Source: a bacterium Scap17
Lineage (GTDB): Bacteria; Pseudomonadota; Gammaproteobacteria; Pseudomonadales; Halomonadaceae
DNA: 64,000 nt
Assembly (NCBI GenBank): GCA_013376735.1
Contig: VINJ01000001.1
Location: forward strand, 62,001 to 126,000
Direction of reading: 5' to 3'
The notes beneath the pieces were generated by a model that did no database searches, was not told the DNA's origin, and was given only the letters and a program-made list of their open reading frames with translations. Shown here one piece after another: positions 1-8,991 of the stretch (its first letter is position 1; every line of letters begins with the position of its first letter). Position numbers and translations under genes: made by a program.

Positions 1-75
1 TTACCTCAGGTAGCGGTCTATTTCCTTTGCCGCGTACGCGTCGGCATGCACGTCACAGCGGAGTTAGCCCGTCTC

Positions 76-495
76 ATGATCGAACAGCTGCTTCAGTTCG
101 CGCAGAATCATCCCTTGCTGGTCGGCGCCTTCATTGCCCTGCTGGTCGCCCTCATCGTCATGGAAACCATGCGTGGCAACCACGGTGTCAGCGTCAGCGA
201 GGCCACGCGACTGGTCAATCGCGAAGAGGGTGTCTTCATCGACATCCGCGACAGCAAGGAATTCAAGGCCGGTCATATCGCCGGTGCCGTCAATGTTCCC
301 AGCAGTCAGCTGTCCAGCGAGACCACTCCGCTGGCCAAGTACAAGGAACGCCCGGTGATCATCGTCTGCAAGCACGGCCAGACGGCGGGACCGCTGGTGG
401 CTCGCCTCGAGAAGGATGGCTTCAAGCAGGCCGTCAAGCTCAAGGGCGGCATGGGCCAGTGGGAAGCCGACAGCCTGCCGGTCGTGACTCGCTGA
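76..495 (+). CDS. Membrane-anchored rhodanese-like protein (YibN type)
   Basis: A single rhodanese domain (about residues 40-135) follows one N-terminal membrane segment (about residues 12-30, LLVGAFIALLVALIVME). The rhodanese active-site loop is present as CKHGQTAG, with Cys in the catalytic position, so sulfur transfer is possible but the substrate is unknown. Length (139 aa) and topology match E. coli YibN, which also sits just upstream of secB. An in-frame ATG at 46 would add ten residues; I prefer 76 because the hydrophobic anchor then lies at the usual distance and GGAG lies about 12 bases upstream. The function of the family is not established. Confidence 0.85.
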   Translation: MIEQLLQFAQNHPLLVGAFIALLVALIVMETMRGNHGVSVSEATRLVNREEGVFIDIRDSKEFKAGHIAGAVNVPSSQLSSETTPLAKYKERPVIIVCKHGQTAGPLVARLEKDGFKQAVKLKGGMGQWEADSLPVVTR

Positions 496-621
496 GTCGC
501 AGGCTCGCTCGCCGAGTGTCTGCCAGCTGTCATTGCCTCCGCTGGCTGGGCAAGTTTGCGGGCCTGCTGGAAGCCGGCTCGCAACCAGGAATAAATCTCC
601 GAACCCTCAAGGATATGTCTC

Positions 622-1125
622 ATGGCTGAAGAACAGAACGCACAGGCTGCAGCAGGTGCAGAACAGGCTCAGGAACAGCTCCAGTTTGCCCTGCAGCGCA
701 TCTACGTGAAGGACGTGTCCTTCGAAGCCCCGAATTCTCCGGCGGTCTTCTCCCAGCCGTTCCAGCCGAAGGTCGCGCTGGAGCTGGACACCGAGCATCA
801 GCAGGTCGGTGAAGAGCTGTTTGAAGTCGCCATCAAGGTCACCGCTCAGGTCACCAACGGCGAAGACAAGACCACTGCCTTCCTGGCGGAAGTCGAGCAG
901 GCTGGTTTGTTCCGTATCGCTGGCCTGTCTGCCGAGCAGCTGGACCACACCCTGGGCGCCTTCTGCCCGAACGTGCTGTTCCCGTATGCCCGCGAAGCCA
1001 TCGACAACCTGGTCAACCGCGGTAGCTTCCCTCCGCTGATGCTGGCGCCGGTCAACTTCGAGGCCATGTACGCGCAGCGCAAGCAGCGTGAAGCCCAGGG
1101 CGCCGCCGAGGCGACCGCTCACTGA
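622..1125 (+). CDS. secB: Protein-export chaperone SecB
   Basis: SecB is the cytosolic tetrameric chaperone that holds preproteins unfolded and hands them to SecA. The 167-aa protein shows the family core: IYVKDVSFEAPNSP near residue 30, the beta-strand region VALELDT, and the C-terminal PNVLFPYAREAIDNLV followed by FPPLMLAPVNFEAMY. An acidic/Ala/Gln-rich stretch of about 20 residues precedes the core. AAGGA lies about 8 bases before the ATG. It follows the YibN-like rhodanese, as in other gammaproteobacteria, although grxC, often between them, is absent here. Confidence 0.97.
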   Translation: MAEEQNAQAAAGAEQAQEQLQFALQRIYVKDVSFEAPNSPAVFSQPFQPKVALELDTEHQQVGEELFEVAIKVTAQVTNGEDKTTAFLAEVEQAGLFRIAGLSAEQLDHTLGAFCPNVLFPYAREAIDNLVNRGSFPPLMLAPVNFEAMYAQRKQREAQGAAEATAH

Positions 1126-1290
1126 TCCGTGAGCCGGCCTTGATTGGCCACATGACAGGTACGACCAGCGACGGGCCCCAGTGGCCCGTCGCTGCGTTTC
1201 TGGGCGACAATGGCCGCCGCCTTGCCTGCGATGCTGCATCGACTCATCGCGGCCCACTTTCACTGCTTCTTAGTCCGCGAGACCCCGTCC

Positions 1291-2037
1291 ATGGCCATTC
1301 GTCTGCACTGCCCCGATCTTGATCTCAATGTCAGCGCCGGGGTGTCCTTCGCGCTCCCCGAGGGGCCTGCACGCCACCTCGGGCTGGTGCTGCGCGCCAA
1401 GGTCGGCAGTGAGGCGCAGCTGTTCGATGGCCGTGGGCAGGAGGTGCGCGTGGTGCTGGAGGAGGTGACCCGCAAGGGCGTCAGCGTGCAGGTGATCGAG
1501 GCGGTGCCCAATGATCGCGAGGCACCGCTGGCGGTGCATCTGGGACAGGCGATCTCCAAGGGCGATCGCATGGATTACGCCATCCAGAAGGCCTGTGAGA
1601 TGGGCGTAGCTGCCATCACGCCACTCTATACCGCGCGTGGCGACGTCAAGCTCAAGGGCGAGCGCGCCGACAAGAAGCTGGCGCACTGGCAGGGCGTGGC
1701 GGCCAGCGCCTGCGAACAGTGCGGAAGAAGTGTCGTGCCGGTCGTGCATGCCCCGGTGGCGATGACGCAGTGGCTGGCCGAGCGTGATGAGCCGCTGCGC
1801 CTGATTCTGCAGCCGGGCGGTGCCGAGGCGCTGAACGTGGCCGAGGCCGAGGGCGGCGTGGCCCGCGCCAGCCTGCTGATCGGACCGGAAGGCGGCTTCA
1901 CGCAGGAGGAGGTGGCAGAAGCGGCCGCCGCCGGTTGTGAGGTGCTTGGCCTGGGGCCGCGTACCCTGCGCACCGAGACGGCACCGGTGGTGGCACTGAC
2001 CTTGCTGCAGCAGCGATTTGGTGACCTGCCGCGCTGA
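1291..2037 (+). CDS. rsmE: 16S rRNA (uracil(1498)-N3)-methyltransferase RsmE
   Basis: RsmE methylates N3 of U1498 in 16S rRNA using S-adenosylmethionine. The protein (248 aa) has the N-terminal PUA-like domain (MAIRLHCPDL..., HLGLVLRAKVG) and the C-terminal SPOUT/trefoil-knot domain with the hallmarks IQKACEMGV (about residue 95), ASACEQCGRS, LLIGPEGGFTQEE and LGPRTLRTETAPV. The open frame extends upstream to 1210, but 1291 gives the family-typical N-terminus. It lies just before gshB, an order also seen in Pseudomonas relatives. Confidence 0.96.
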   Translation: MAIRLHCPDLDLNVSAGVSFALPEGPARHLGLVLRAKVGSEAQLFDGRGQEVRVVLEEVTRKGVSVQVIEAVPNDREAPLAVHLGQAISKGDRMDYAIQKACEMGVAAITPLYTARGDVKLKGERADKKLAHWQGVAASACEQCGRSVVPVVHAPVAMTQWLAERDEPLRLILQPGGAEALNVAEAEGGVARASLLIGPEGGFTQEEVAEAAAAGCEVLGLGPRTLRTETAPVVALTLLQQRFGDLPR

Positions 2038-2249
2038 TCTTCCATCATCTGGCGCCCGGGCGGAATTGTTGATCTGCCGGCAACACAGCGTGAGCCGGCA
2101 AGGGCGTTTCGCCAGTGGTGAGCAGCACGGCGCTGCTGCATACTTGTCCCATCGCTCCCGCGCCATGGTGTCATGTCGCGACGGGAGTCTCCGTTATCCC
2201 CGCTGCCGGCCGCGTGCCGGGCTGGCAGTGTCGTCACAAGGTTGACTCA

Positions 2250-3221
2250 ATGACTGCTCGCAAGCTCAAGATCGGCGTGGTGATGGACCCGATGTCCAGC
2301 GTCGCCTACAAGAAGGACACCACTCTGGCCATGTTGTGGGCCGCCAGCCAGCGTGGCTGGTCGCTGCACTATCTCGAGCAGGAAGATCTCTATCTCGAGA
2401 ATGGTCGCGCCATGGGCCGGATGCGTGATCTGGAGGTCTACCACGACCCGGACAACTTCCATCAGCTGGGCGAGGTCGTCGCGACTCCGCTGGCCGAGCT
2501 TGACGTGATCCTGATGCGCAAGGATCCGCCCGTCGACGAACACTTCCTGAATGCCGTTCACCTGCTGGGCTTTGCCGAGCGGGAAGGCGTGCTGGTGGTC
2601 AATCCGACGGCCGCGCTGCAGACCTGCAACGAGAAGCTCTTCGCTCAGCAGTTCCCGCAGTGCATCCCGCCGACCACCGTGTCGGCCAACGACAAGGTGC
2701 TGCGTGCCTTCCATGCCGAGCATGGCAACGTGATCTTCAAGCCGCTGGATGGCATGGGTGGCAGCGGCATCTTCCACGTCGCCGAAGATGGCCGCAATCT
2801 CGGCTCGGTGATCGAGCAGCTGACGCTGCAGGGCACCCGTCAGATCATGGCCCAGCGTTATGTGCCGGAAATCAGCGCCGGCGATACGCGCATTCTGCTG
2901 GTGGATGGCGAACCGGTTCCGTTCGGCTTGGCGCGCATTCCGAGCGCCGGCGAGACGCGCGGCAACCTGGCGGCTGGCGGACGTGGTGAATCGCGTGAGC
3001 TGACTGACCGCGATTACTGGCTGATCGAGCAGGTCAAGCCGGTAGTGAAATCATTGGGTCTGATGTTCGTCGGCCTGGACGTGATCGGCGACTACATCAC
3101 CGAGATCAACGTCACCAGCCCGACCTGCGTGCGCGAGATCGATACCCAGCGCGGCACTGATATCGCCGGTCTGTTGATGGATGCCATCGAAGCGCGTCTG
3201 GCGGCTCAGCCCTCCGCCTGA
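2250..3221 (+). CDS. gshB: Glutathione synthetase
   Basis: GshB joins gamma-glutamylcysteine and glycine with ATP to make glutathione. The 323-aa protein is full length: N-terminal KIGVVMDPMSSVAYKKDTTLAML, the ATP-grasp region with VIFKPLDGMGGSGIF, RYVPEISAGDTRILLVDGEP, the glycine-rich loop with NLAAGGRGESREL, and the metal-binding end TEINVTSPTCVREID. The frame is open far upstream, but the ATG at 2250 gives the conserved N-terminus. It begins the gene row gshB-tonB-algH-ruvX that is conserved in pseudomonads. Confidence 0.97.
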   Translation: MTARKLKIGVVMDPMSSVAYKKDTTLAMLWAASQRGWSLHYLEQEDLYLENGRAMGRMRDLEVYHDPDNFHQLGEVVATPLAELDVILMRKDPPVDEHFLNAVHLLGFAEREGVLVVNPTAALQTCNEKLFAQQFPQCIPPTTVSANDKVLRAFHAEHGNVIFKPLDGMGGSGIFHVAEDGRNLGSVIEQLTLQGTRQIMAQRYVPEISAGDTRILLVDGEPVPFGLARIPSAGETRGNLAAGGRGESRELTDRDYWLIEQVKPVVKSLGLMFVGLDVIGDYITEINVTSPTCVREIDTQRGTDIAGLLMDAIEARLAAQPSA

Positions 3222-3328
3222 GCAACATCGCGGTGAGGCCGGCGTCAGTGGCTGACCCGCAATGGATTCGCAGTAAACGGCAGGGAAGCCGAAGCTGCCA
3301 ATGAGGTTCCGTGGACAGGGAGTGGGGT

Positions 3329-4243
3329 ATGGCAGCACCCGTCGAGTGGTGGGCAGGCAATCATGGCGTCACCGACCCGATCACCTATGTTCCGGTGACG
3401 CGGGGGCATCGCCGTGTGGTGGCATGGAGCGCGGCACTGGCTGTTCATGCCGTCATCGGCTGGTGGTTGCTGGGTAGCGGCCTGCTGACGCCGCCCGAGG
3501 TGCCGCCGATGCCCAAGCCGGTGATGCTCGATGTGACGCTGGTCAGTCAGGCCAGCGCCACTGCCGTCGACTCGCAGGTGGTGGCCGAGCAGGACCAGCA
3601 GGCCAGTGGCAGCGGGCGCGAGGCGGCGGTGCAGGCCGGGCCAACCAATCAGGTGCCCCCGCAGCCGGGCGAGCAGAGTGCGTCCGAGGCCAGCGAGCCG
3701 GCCGTGGCGCAAGCCCAGGCTCCGGCCACGCAGGCGCTGGTACTGCCGGAGCGCATCCCCGAGGTCATCGCGACCCAGCAGGCGTCGTCACAGCAGGTGG
3801 CGCGTTCCGAACTGCTGCCGGATACGCCGGACAACGAACAGCAGGCCAGCGAGCAGGACGTCCAGCGAGTCCAGGCCTCCGGCCAGTCACGTGAGGTGGT
3901 GGGCGACACCGCCTCACGGAAGGCGGCGCGTGCCTCGGCCCGCGCGCGCTATATCAACGACTGGACCGGCACGGTGCAAACGTTCGGCAACCAGCACTAT
4001 CCGGCGCCTGCTCATCTGAGCGGCGAGCTGCGGATTCGCGCCGTCGTGCTGCCCAGCGGTCAGCTTGAGTTCGCGGAAGTGTTACAATCCTCGGGACATG
4101 CTGAACTCGACCAGGCGGCTCTGGATACGGTCTACGGCGCGGCTCCTTATGCGCCCTTTGATGAAAGTCTCAAGGGCATGAGCCAGCTGACCATCACCCG
4201 CATCTGGCGATTCGGCCCCGGCAACGATTCTGGCGCGCCCTGA
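3329..4243 (+). CDS. TonB-family energy-transducing protein
   Basis: TonB-like proteins couple the inner-membrane proton motive force to outer-membrane transporters. This 304-aa protein has a membrane anchor (about residues 30-48, WSAALAVHAVIGWWLLGSG), a long Ala/Gln/Pro/Ser-rich periplasmic spacer, and a TonB C-terminal domain (about residues 215-295) with GELRIRAVVLPSGQLEFAEVLQSSGHAELDQAA. The spacer is poor in the Pro-Lys/Pro-Glu repeats of classical TonB, and no exbB/exbD is nearby, so this resembles Pseudomonas TonB3 (gshB-linked, involved in motility) more than the iron-uptake TonB. The start at 3329 has AGGGAG upstream; an earlier ATG at 3311 is possible. Confidence 0.85.
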   Translation: MAAPVEWWAGNHGVTDPITYVPVTRGHRRVVAWSAALAVHAVIGWWLLGSGLLTPPEVPPMPKPVMLDVTLVSQASATAVDSQVVAEQDQQASGSGREAAVQAGPTNQVPPQPGEQSASEASEPAVAQAQAPATQALVLPERIPEVIATQQASSQQVARSELLPDTPDNEQQASEQDVQRVQASGQSREVVGDTASRKAARASARARYINDWTGTVQTFGNQHYPAPAHLSGELRIRAVVLPSGQLEFAEVLQSSGHAELDQAALDTVYGAAPYAPFDESLKGMSQLTITRIWRFGPGNDSGAP

Positions 4244-4258
4244 CGCCTCGGGAGGACC

Positions 4259-4816
4259 ATGCAAAGTCTGCGAGACTATTTCCTGCTGGCGATGCCGCAT
4301 CTCGATGATGACAATTTTTCCGGCTCGCTCAGTTACCTCTGTGATCATGATGACAAGGGCACCCTTGGTGTCATCGTCAACAAGCCGATCAAGCTGACCA
4401 TGCGCGGTCTGTTCGAGCAGCTCGAGATTGCTGCCGACAGTTGTGAGCGCCTCGATGAGGTGGTCTATTACGGCGGCCCCGTCCACAAGGACCGCGGCTT
4501 CATCCTCCATCGCGGCAAGGCCAGCGAGTGGGATTCCAGCCTGCAGGTCACCGACGAGCTGGCGCTGACCACCTCGTTGGACATCCTGAAGGCGATCGCC
4601 GGCAACGAAGGCCCTGATGATTTCATGGTCTGCCTCGGCTGCGCTGGCTGGGAGCCGGACCAGCTCACCAACGAGCTGAAGGAGAACAGCTGGCTGATCG
4701 TCGAAGGCGACAGCGGCATCCTCTTCGATGCCGACAGTGAGTCCCGTCTCGAAGCGGCTGCCAGCAAGCTGGGCGTCGACATGAATCTGATGTCGCGGGA
4801 GATCGGGCATGGCTGA
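4259..4816 (+). CDS. algH: AlgH/YqgE family protein (DUF179)
   Basis: A 185-aa UPF0301 protein with the family signatures YFLLAMPHLDDDNFSGSLSYLC at the N-terminus, GVIVNKPIKLTM, YYGGPVHKDRGFILH and CLGCAGWEPDQLTNELKENSW. In Pseudomonas AlgH affects alginate and other virulence regulation, but its biochemical role is unknown. A strong ribosome site (GGAGG) lies just before the ATG. It starts 15 bases after tonB and overlaps ruvX by 8 bases, so the three genes are probably co-transcribed and translationally coupled. Confidence 0.95.
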   Translation: MQSLRDYFLLAMPHLDDDNFSGSLSYLCDHDDKGTLGVIVNKPIKLTMRGLFEQLEIAADSCERLDEVVYYGGPVHKDRGFILHRGKASEWDSSLQVTDELALTTSLDILKAIAGNEGPDDFMVCLGCAGWEPDQLTNELKENSWLIVEGDSGILFDADSESRLEAAASKLGVDMNLMSREIGHG

Positions 4817-5264
4817 GCGGCAAGTCAGCCGTACGGCGCTGGCGTTCGACTTCGGCACGCGCCGTATCGGTGTCGCGGTGGGCACCGAGATGCTCGGCAC
4901 CGCGACGCCTCTGGTACCGCTGCATGTGCGGGACGGCATTCCGGACTGGAATGTCGTCAATCGCCTGATCGAGGAATGGCAGCCCGACCTGTTCGTGGTC
5001 GGCCTGCCCCTTGAGCTGGATGGCAGCGAGACACTGATGTGCAGCCGAGCCCGCAAGTTCGGCAAGCGCCTGTATGGCCGCTACGGCAAGCCGCTGGAAA
5101 TGTGGGACGAGCGTGGCTCCACCAAGGCGGCCAAGGGCTTGGCGCGCGAGCGCGGCCACCGCGGCAATTATCGCGATGATGGCGTGGACGGCCTCGCCGC
5201 TCAGCTGATTCTCGAGAGCTGGTTTGCAAGCCAGCGAGGCGAGGGCGACCTTGTCGGTTACTGA
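4809..5264 (+). CDS. ruvX: Putative pre-16S rRNA nuclease / Holliday-junction resolvase-like YqgF
   Basis: YqgF (RuvX) is an RNase H-fold nuclease implicated in 5' maturation of 16S rRNA. The 151-aa product shows ALAFDFGTRRIGVAVG at the N-terminus with the first catalytic Asp, the LFVVGLPLELDGSE strand with the acidic residue following it, WDERGSTKAA, and a C-terminal DDGVDGLAAQLILESW carrying the last catalytic Asp. All expected acidic residues appear present. It overlaps the end of algH and is followed by a strong terminator, so it closes the upstream transcription unit. Confidence 0.95.
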   Translation: MAERQVSRTALAFDFGTRRIGVAVGTEMLGTATPLVPLHVRDGIPDWNVVNRLIEEWQPDLFVVGLPLELDGSETLMCSRARKFGKRLYGRYGKPLEMWDERGSTKAAKGLARERGHRGNYRDDGVDGLAAQLILESWFASQRGEGDLVGY

Positions 5265-5272
5265 ATACTCCA

Positions 5273-5303
5273 CCCGCTTCCTTTCCGGAAGCGGGTTTTT
5301 TTT
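5273..5303 (+). terminator. Intrinsic terminator after ruvX
   Basis: A perfect 9-bp stem (CCCGCTTCC / GGAAGCGGG) with a 5-base loop is followed by eight T. It lies 8 bases past the ruvX stop and 45 bases before pyrR, so it separates the gshB-ruvX unit from the pyr genes. Confidence 0.92.
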
Positions 5304-5347
5304 GTCTGTTTGCCGCCATCCGGCAGGGAAGATAGGAAGCGATATCC

Positions 5348-5896
5348 ATGCAAGAGTCTGAGATGCACGAAGAACATGAAACGCTGCCAGAGGTCGAGGC
5401 ATTGCTCGAGGCCATGACCGAAGAGCTCGAATTGCTGTTCGAGCGCCGTGAACTCGATCGTGAACGTCTGATTCCGGTCGGCATTCATACCGGCGGTGTC
5501 TGGGTCGCCCAGGCACTGCGAAAGCGGCTGGGGCTTGAGGAGCCCCTCGCGACACTGGATATCGGTTTCTGGCGCGACGACTTCGGCCACAAGGGCCTGC
5601 CGGATGGTGGCCAAGGGTCACAGCTGCCGGATATCGAGAACCGCGATCTGCTGCTGGTGGACGATGTGCTGATGAGCGGGCGTACCGTGCGCGCGGCGCT
5701 CAATGAGCTGTTCGACTATGGCCGTCCGCGCCGCGTGCTGCTGGCCTGCCTCGTAGAGCTGCCGGGGCGTGAGCTGCCGGTGCAGCCGGACGCTCTGGGT
5801 GCCAACCTGGCGCTGGCGCCAGGCAAGCGCATCAAGCTGGAAGGCCCCGACAACCTGCGTCTGACACTGGTCGATACCGGCGAGGTGACGGCATGA
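5348..5896 (+). CDS. pyrR: PyrR bifunctional regulator / uracil phosphoribosyltransferase
   Basis: A PRTase-fold protein of 182 aa with the PRPP-binding signature [20 protein letters not shown] at about residues 98-117 and the flanking [15 protein letters not shown]. In Gram-positive bacteria PyrR binds pyr mRNA; in pseudomonads the gene lies before pyrB and its regulatory role is less clear. It overlaps pyrB by 4 bases. The upstream gap holds the ruvX terminator and only about 45 bases, with no obvious anti-terminator pair, so I do not claim RNA-based control. A second ATG lies at 5363. Confidence 0.93.
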   Translation: MQESEMHEEHETLPEVEALLEAMTEELELLFERRELDRERLIPVGIHTGGVWVAQALRKRLGLEEPLATLDIGFWRDDFGHKGLPDGGQGSQLPDIENRDLLLVDDVLMSGRTVRAALNELFDYGRPRRVLLACLVELPGRELPVQPDALGANLALAPGKRIKLEGPDNLRLTLVDTGEVTA

Positions 5897-6945
5897 ACCT
5901 GTTTGATCTCTCGCAGGCCAGCGCGGACGTGCGGGCTGCCTCGCCGGCACAGGTCCAGCTGGATGAGCAGGGTAGACTGCGTCACTTTCTGGATATCGAA
6001 GGCCTGCCGCGCAGCGTGCTGACCGAGATTCTCGACACCGCCGATCACTTCCGTGGCATCGGCGATGCCGAGGTCAAGAAGGTGCCGTTGCTGCGCGGGC
6101 GCACGGTGGCCAACCTGTTCTTCGAAAACTCGACCCGCACGCGTGCCACCTTCGAGCTGGCCGCCAAGCGTCTGTCGGCGGATGTGCTCAATCTGGACAT
6201 CAAGACCTCATCGGCCGCCAAGGGCGAGTCGCTGATGGACACCCTGGTCAATCTCGAGGCCATGCAGGCGGATGCCTTCGTGGTGCGTCATGGCGACTCC
6301 GGTGCGGCGCATTTCATCGCCAGCCAGATCACGCCGCATGTGGCGATCATCAATGCCGGCGACGGTCGTCACGCGCACCCGACTCAGGCGATGCTCGACA
6401 TGCTGACCATTCGCCGCCACAAGGGCGAGTTCGCCCATCTGCGCGTCGCGATCGTCGGTGACATCCTGCATTCACGCGTCGCTCGCTCGCAGATTCAGGC
6501 GCTCAATACGCTGGGCGCAGCGGAGGTGCGGGTGGTCGCGCCGCAGACGCTGCTGCCCATCGGGGTCGAGACGCTGGGCTGTCAGGTCTTCACTGAGCTG
6601 GCAGCAGGGCTGAAGGATGTCGATGTCGTCATCATGCTGCGCCTGCAGAAGGAGCGCATGGATGGCGCGCTGCTGCCCTCGGAATCGGAATACTACCGCC
6701 GCTATGGCCTGACCCGCGAAAGCCTGGCACACGCGCACCCTGACGCCGTGGTGATGCATCCGGGGCCGATCAACCGGGGTGTCGAGATCGAATCCGCCGT
6801 CGCGGATGGCCCGCGCTCGCTGATACTCGATCAGGTCACCAACGGTATCGCGGTGCGCATGGCGGTGCTGTCGATGGCGGTCTCCGGACAGATGAAGGCG
6901 CGCGCCGAGCGCAGGGGTGAACGTTCACGAGGAGCTGGCGCATGA
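5893..6945 (+). CDS. pyrB: Aspartate carbamoyltransferase catalytic subunit
   Basis: PyrB condenses carbamoyl phosphate and aspartate in pyrimidine synthesis. The 350-aa protein carries the carbamoyl-phosphate motif [19 protein letters not shown], then [40 protein letters not shown], and the aspartate-binding region MLRLQKERM. An N-terminal extension of about 30 residues before the core matches the pseudomonad (class A) enzymes that need a PyrC' partner. The gene overlaps both pyrR and pyrC' by 4 bases, indicating tight translational coupling. Confidence 0.97.
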   Translation: MNLFDLSQASADVRAASPAQVQLDEQGRLRHFLDIEGLPRSVLTEILDTADHFRGIGDAEVKKVPLLRGRTVANLFFENSTRTRATFELAAKRLSADVLNLDIKTSSAAKGESLMDTLVNLEAMQADAFVVRHGDSGAAHFIASQITPHVAIINAGDGRHAHPTQAMLDMLTIRRHKGEFAHLRVAIVGDILHSRVARSQIQALNTLGAAEVRVVAPQTLLPIGVETLGCQVFTELAAGLKDVDVVIMLRLQKERMDGALLPSESEYYRRYGLTRESLAHAHPDAVVMHPGPINRGVEIESAVADGPRSLILDQVTNGIAVRMAVLSMAVSGQMKARAERRGERSRGAGA

Positions 6946-8207
6946 AACGCAGCCTGATCAATGCACGGGTGATCGACCCGACCAACGGCCGCGATGGCCA
7001 GTACGACCTCCATCTGGACGGCGGTCGCCTGATCGCGATCGGCGAAGCGCCGGCGGGTTTCAGTGCCGAGCAGCGCGATGACCTGGCGGGCAAGCTGGTC
7101 ACGCCGGCCTTCATCGATCTTGGCGCACACCTGCGCGACCCGGGCCCGCGCTACAAGGGCAGCCTGGTCAGTGAGTCGGCTGCCGCACTGGCAGGTGGCT
7201 ACGCGACCATCCTGCCGCGCCCCGATACCAGCCCGGTGCTCGACAGCGCCTCGCATATTCGTACTCTGCTGGACCGCGCGCGTGATGTGGCGGGGGTGCG
7301 TCTTGCACCCTTGGGGGCACTGACGCAGGGGCTGGAAGGTGAGCTGCTTGCCAATATGGCCGCGCTCAAATCCGCAGGCTGTGTGGCACTGACCAACCTT
7401 CGCCAGCCGATACGCGATCTCGGTGTACTGCGGCGTTGTCTGGAATACGCGCGGACCTTTGATATCACCGTCGTGTTCCAGGCCCAGGAGGCCGCCTTGG
7501 CCGGGCAGGGCTGCGCCCATGAGGGTGCCATTGCCTCACGTCTCGGGCTGGCCGGCATTTCGGAATCCGCCGAGACGGTCGCCCTGACCCAGTGGCTGCT
7601 GTTGATCGAGCAGACCGGCGTGCGGGCGCATGTGTCACTGCTCTCCAGTGCACGAGCCGTGGAGCTGGTACGTGATGCCAAGGCTAGAGGACTGGATATC
7701 AGCGCGGATGTGTCGATGGCGCAATTGCACTGGACCGATGAGCAACTGGAAGGCTTCAATGCCAACTTCCATCTGGAGCCGCCACTGCGCAGCGCGGCAG
7801 ACCGGGATGCACTGCGGGCCGGTGTGGTCGATGGCACCATCGACGCCATCGTCAGTGATCATCTGCCCCATGAAGCCGCTGCCAAGAGCGCGCCCTTTGC
7901 AGTGTCCGAGCCCGGTATGACCAGCCTGGAAACCATGCTGCCGCTGGGACTGGCGCTCGTGAAGGCCGAGCTGCTCAGCCTGCCTCGCCTGATCGAGACA
8001 TTGACGTTCAGTGCCAGACGCTTCGGACTCAAGGGCGGCATGCTGGCAGTAGGTGAGTACTGTGATCTGGCAGTAATCGATATGGCGCATGAGTGGCGTA
8101 TCTCAAGCGAGACGCTGGTCAGTGCCGGCCATAACACGCCGCTGCTTGGCATGCTGTTGAATGGTCGCGTTGAAGAGGTGCTACTGGGCGATACCTGCTA
8201 CGCCTAA
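6942..8207 (+). CDS. pyrC': Inactive dihydroorotase-like subunit PyrC'
   Basis: A dihydroorotase-fold protein (421 aa) that has lost catalytic residues. The metal motif HxH of active enzymes (DxHVHLR) reads [10 protein letters not shown] here, missing the first His, and the later PHHL motif reads MAQL; the VSDHLPHE region keeps its Asp. In Pseudomonas such PyrC' proteins are non-catalytic partners needed to assemble active dodecameric aspartate carbamoyltransferase, and a real pyrC lies elsewhere. The 4-base overlap with pyrB fits equimolar synthesis. I infer a structural role; a functional dihydroorotase must be encoded outside this window. Confidence 0.92.
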   Translation: MKRSLINARVIDPTNGRDGQYDLHLDGGRLIAIGEAPAGFSAEQRDDLAGKLVTPAFIDLGAHLRDPGPRYKGSLVSESAAALAGGYATILPRPDTSPVLDSASHIRTLLDRARDVAGVRLAPLGALTQGLEGELLANMAALKSAGCVALTNLRQPIRDLGVLRRCLEYARTFDITVVFQAQEAALAGQGCAHEGAIASRLGLAGISESAETVALTQWLLLIEQTGVRAHVSLLSSARAVELVRDAKARGLDISADVSMAQLHWTDEQLEGFNANFHLEPPLRSAADRDALRAGVVDGTIDAIVSDHLPHEAAAKSAPFAVSEPGMTSLETMLPLGLALVKAELLSLPRLIETLTFSARRFGLKGGMLAVGEYCDLAVIDMAHEWRISSETLVSAGHNTPLLGMLLNGRVEEVLLGDTCYA

Positions 8208-8211
8208 GCCG

Positions 8212-8227
8212 TGTTTCACGTGGAACA
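8212..8227. promoter_or_regulatory. parS-like centromere site 1
   Basis: TGTTTCACGTGGAACA matches the ParB-binding consensus TGTTNCACGTGNAACA at every fixed position. It starts five bases after the pyrC' stop codon. See the two further copies downstream. Confidence 0.85.
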
Positions 8228-8391
8228 TTCTGCCTGAGATATTCAACTTAAACGCGCCAACGCACTGATAACTGGGTGGTTTTTGAATGGCGTGTGTAGG
8301 GACTGGCTGTTCTATCGTAAAGCAGCCAATCTCTTTACCTGCCTATGCCGCAGAGTTGCATTACTGGGTAGCGCTTATTGTTGCCGGTAGA

Positions 8392-8407
8392 GGTTTCACG
8401 TGGAACA
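8392..8407. promoter_or_regulatory. parS-like centromere site 2
   Basis: GGTTTCACGTGGAACA matches the parS consensus except for the first base. It lies in the gap upstream of the tautomerase gene, 180 bases after site 1. Confidence 0.78.
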
Positions 8408-8515
8408 TCTGCCGTAACGCCATAACTTGTCTGTTCCAATAGCGATCAAGGCGGCTGATCAGCAGGTTGATCTGGCACACGGGAAAAGAGATATAAACAA
8501 CAAGGAGAGACAACC

Positions 8516-8701
8516 ATGCCGATGATTCGTGCGGAGCTTCTGACTGGCAAGACACAGGAACAGAAGCGGGAGCTGGTGGAGGCGTTGACTCGCGAGACTG
8601 CTCGCGTGCTGGGTGTGCGTGAGCAGTCCGTCTGGGTAGTGCTGCAGGAAGTGGAGCCGGAAAACTGGGCCGTCGCTGGTACGCCATTGTCGGAGCGCTG
8701 A
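8516..8701 (+). CDS. 4-oxalocrotonate tautomerase family protein
   Basis: A 61-aa protein of the tautomerase superfamily. The catalytic Pro follows the initiator Met directly (MPMIRAELLTGKT), and the helix QEQKRELVEALTRETARVLG and the strand EQSVWVVLQEVEPENWAVAG are typical. The usual activity is keto-enol tautomerisation, but the substrate cannot be inferred and no catabolic genes are nearby. A strong ribosome site (AAGGAGAG) precedes the ATG. The gene stands alone between two parS-like sites. Confidence 0.85.
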   Translation: MPMIRAELLTGKTQEQKRELVEALTRETARVLGVREQSVWVVLQEVEPENWAVAGTPLSER

Positions 8702-8771
8702 GAAACGCGCTGTCAGCTGGGCGCTCGATCTCAACTTGCTGATTCACAGTATGTTTTATAGGGACATGAGA

Positions 8772-8787
8772 TGTTCCACGTGAAACA
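8772..8787. promoter_or_regulatory. parS-like centromere site 3
   Basis: TGTTCCACGTGAAACA is a full match to the parS consensus TGTTNCACGTGNAACA. It lies 70 bases after the tautomerase stop codon, 560 bases from site 1. Confidence 0.85.
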
Positions 8788-8910
8788 CGCCCTTGGTCTT
8801 GGTCGACAGTGCCAGAGTATGGGAAGTCGGCTGAGGGATGGCAGAGGCATGAAAGGAGAGGAGTGGGAAGCAAGACACGCGACGAGCAATACGCCTGATA
8901 ATCCGCAACA

Positions 8911-8947
8911 AAAAAACGCCGCAGCCATTTCTGGCTGCGGCGTTTTC
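8911..8947. terminator. Bidirectional terminator between tautomerase and serA
   Basis: A 12-bp perfect stem (ACGCCGCAGCCA / TGGCTGCGGCGT) with a 4-base loop has six A on one side and four T on the other. It can end transcription of the tautomerase gene and of serA, which run towards each other. Confidence 0.9.
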
Positions 8948-8991
8948 ATTTGCCTGCCCTCTGCTCCACGGCCATGAAGCAGAGCTCGGAC

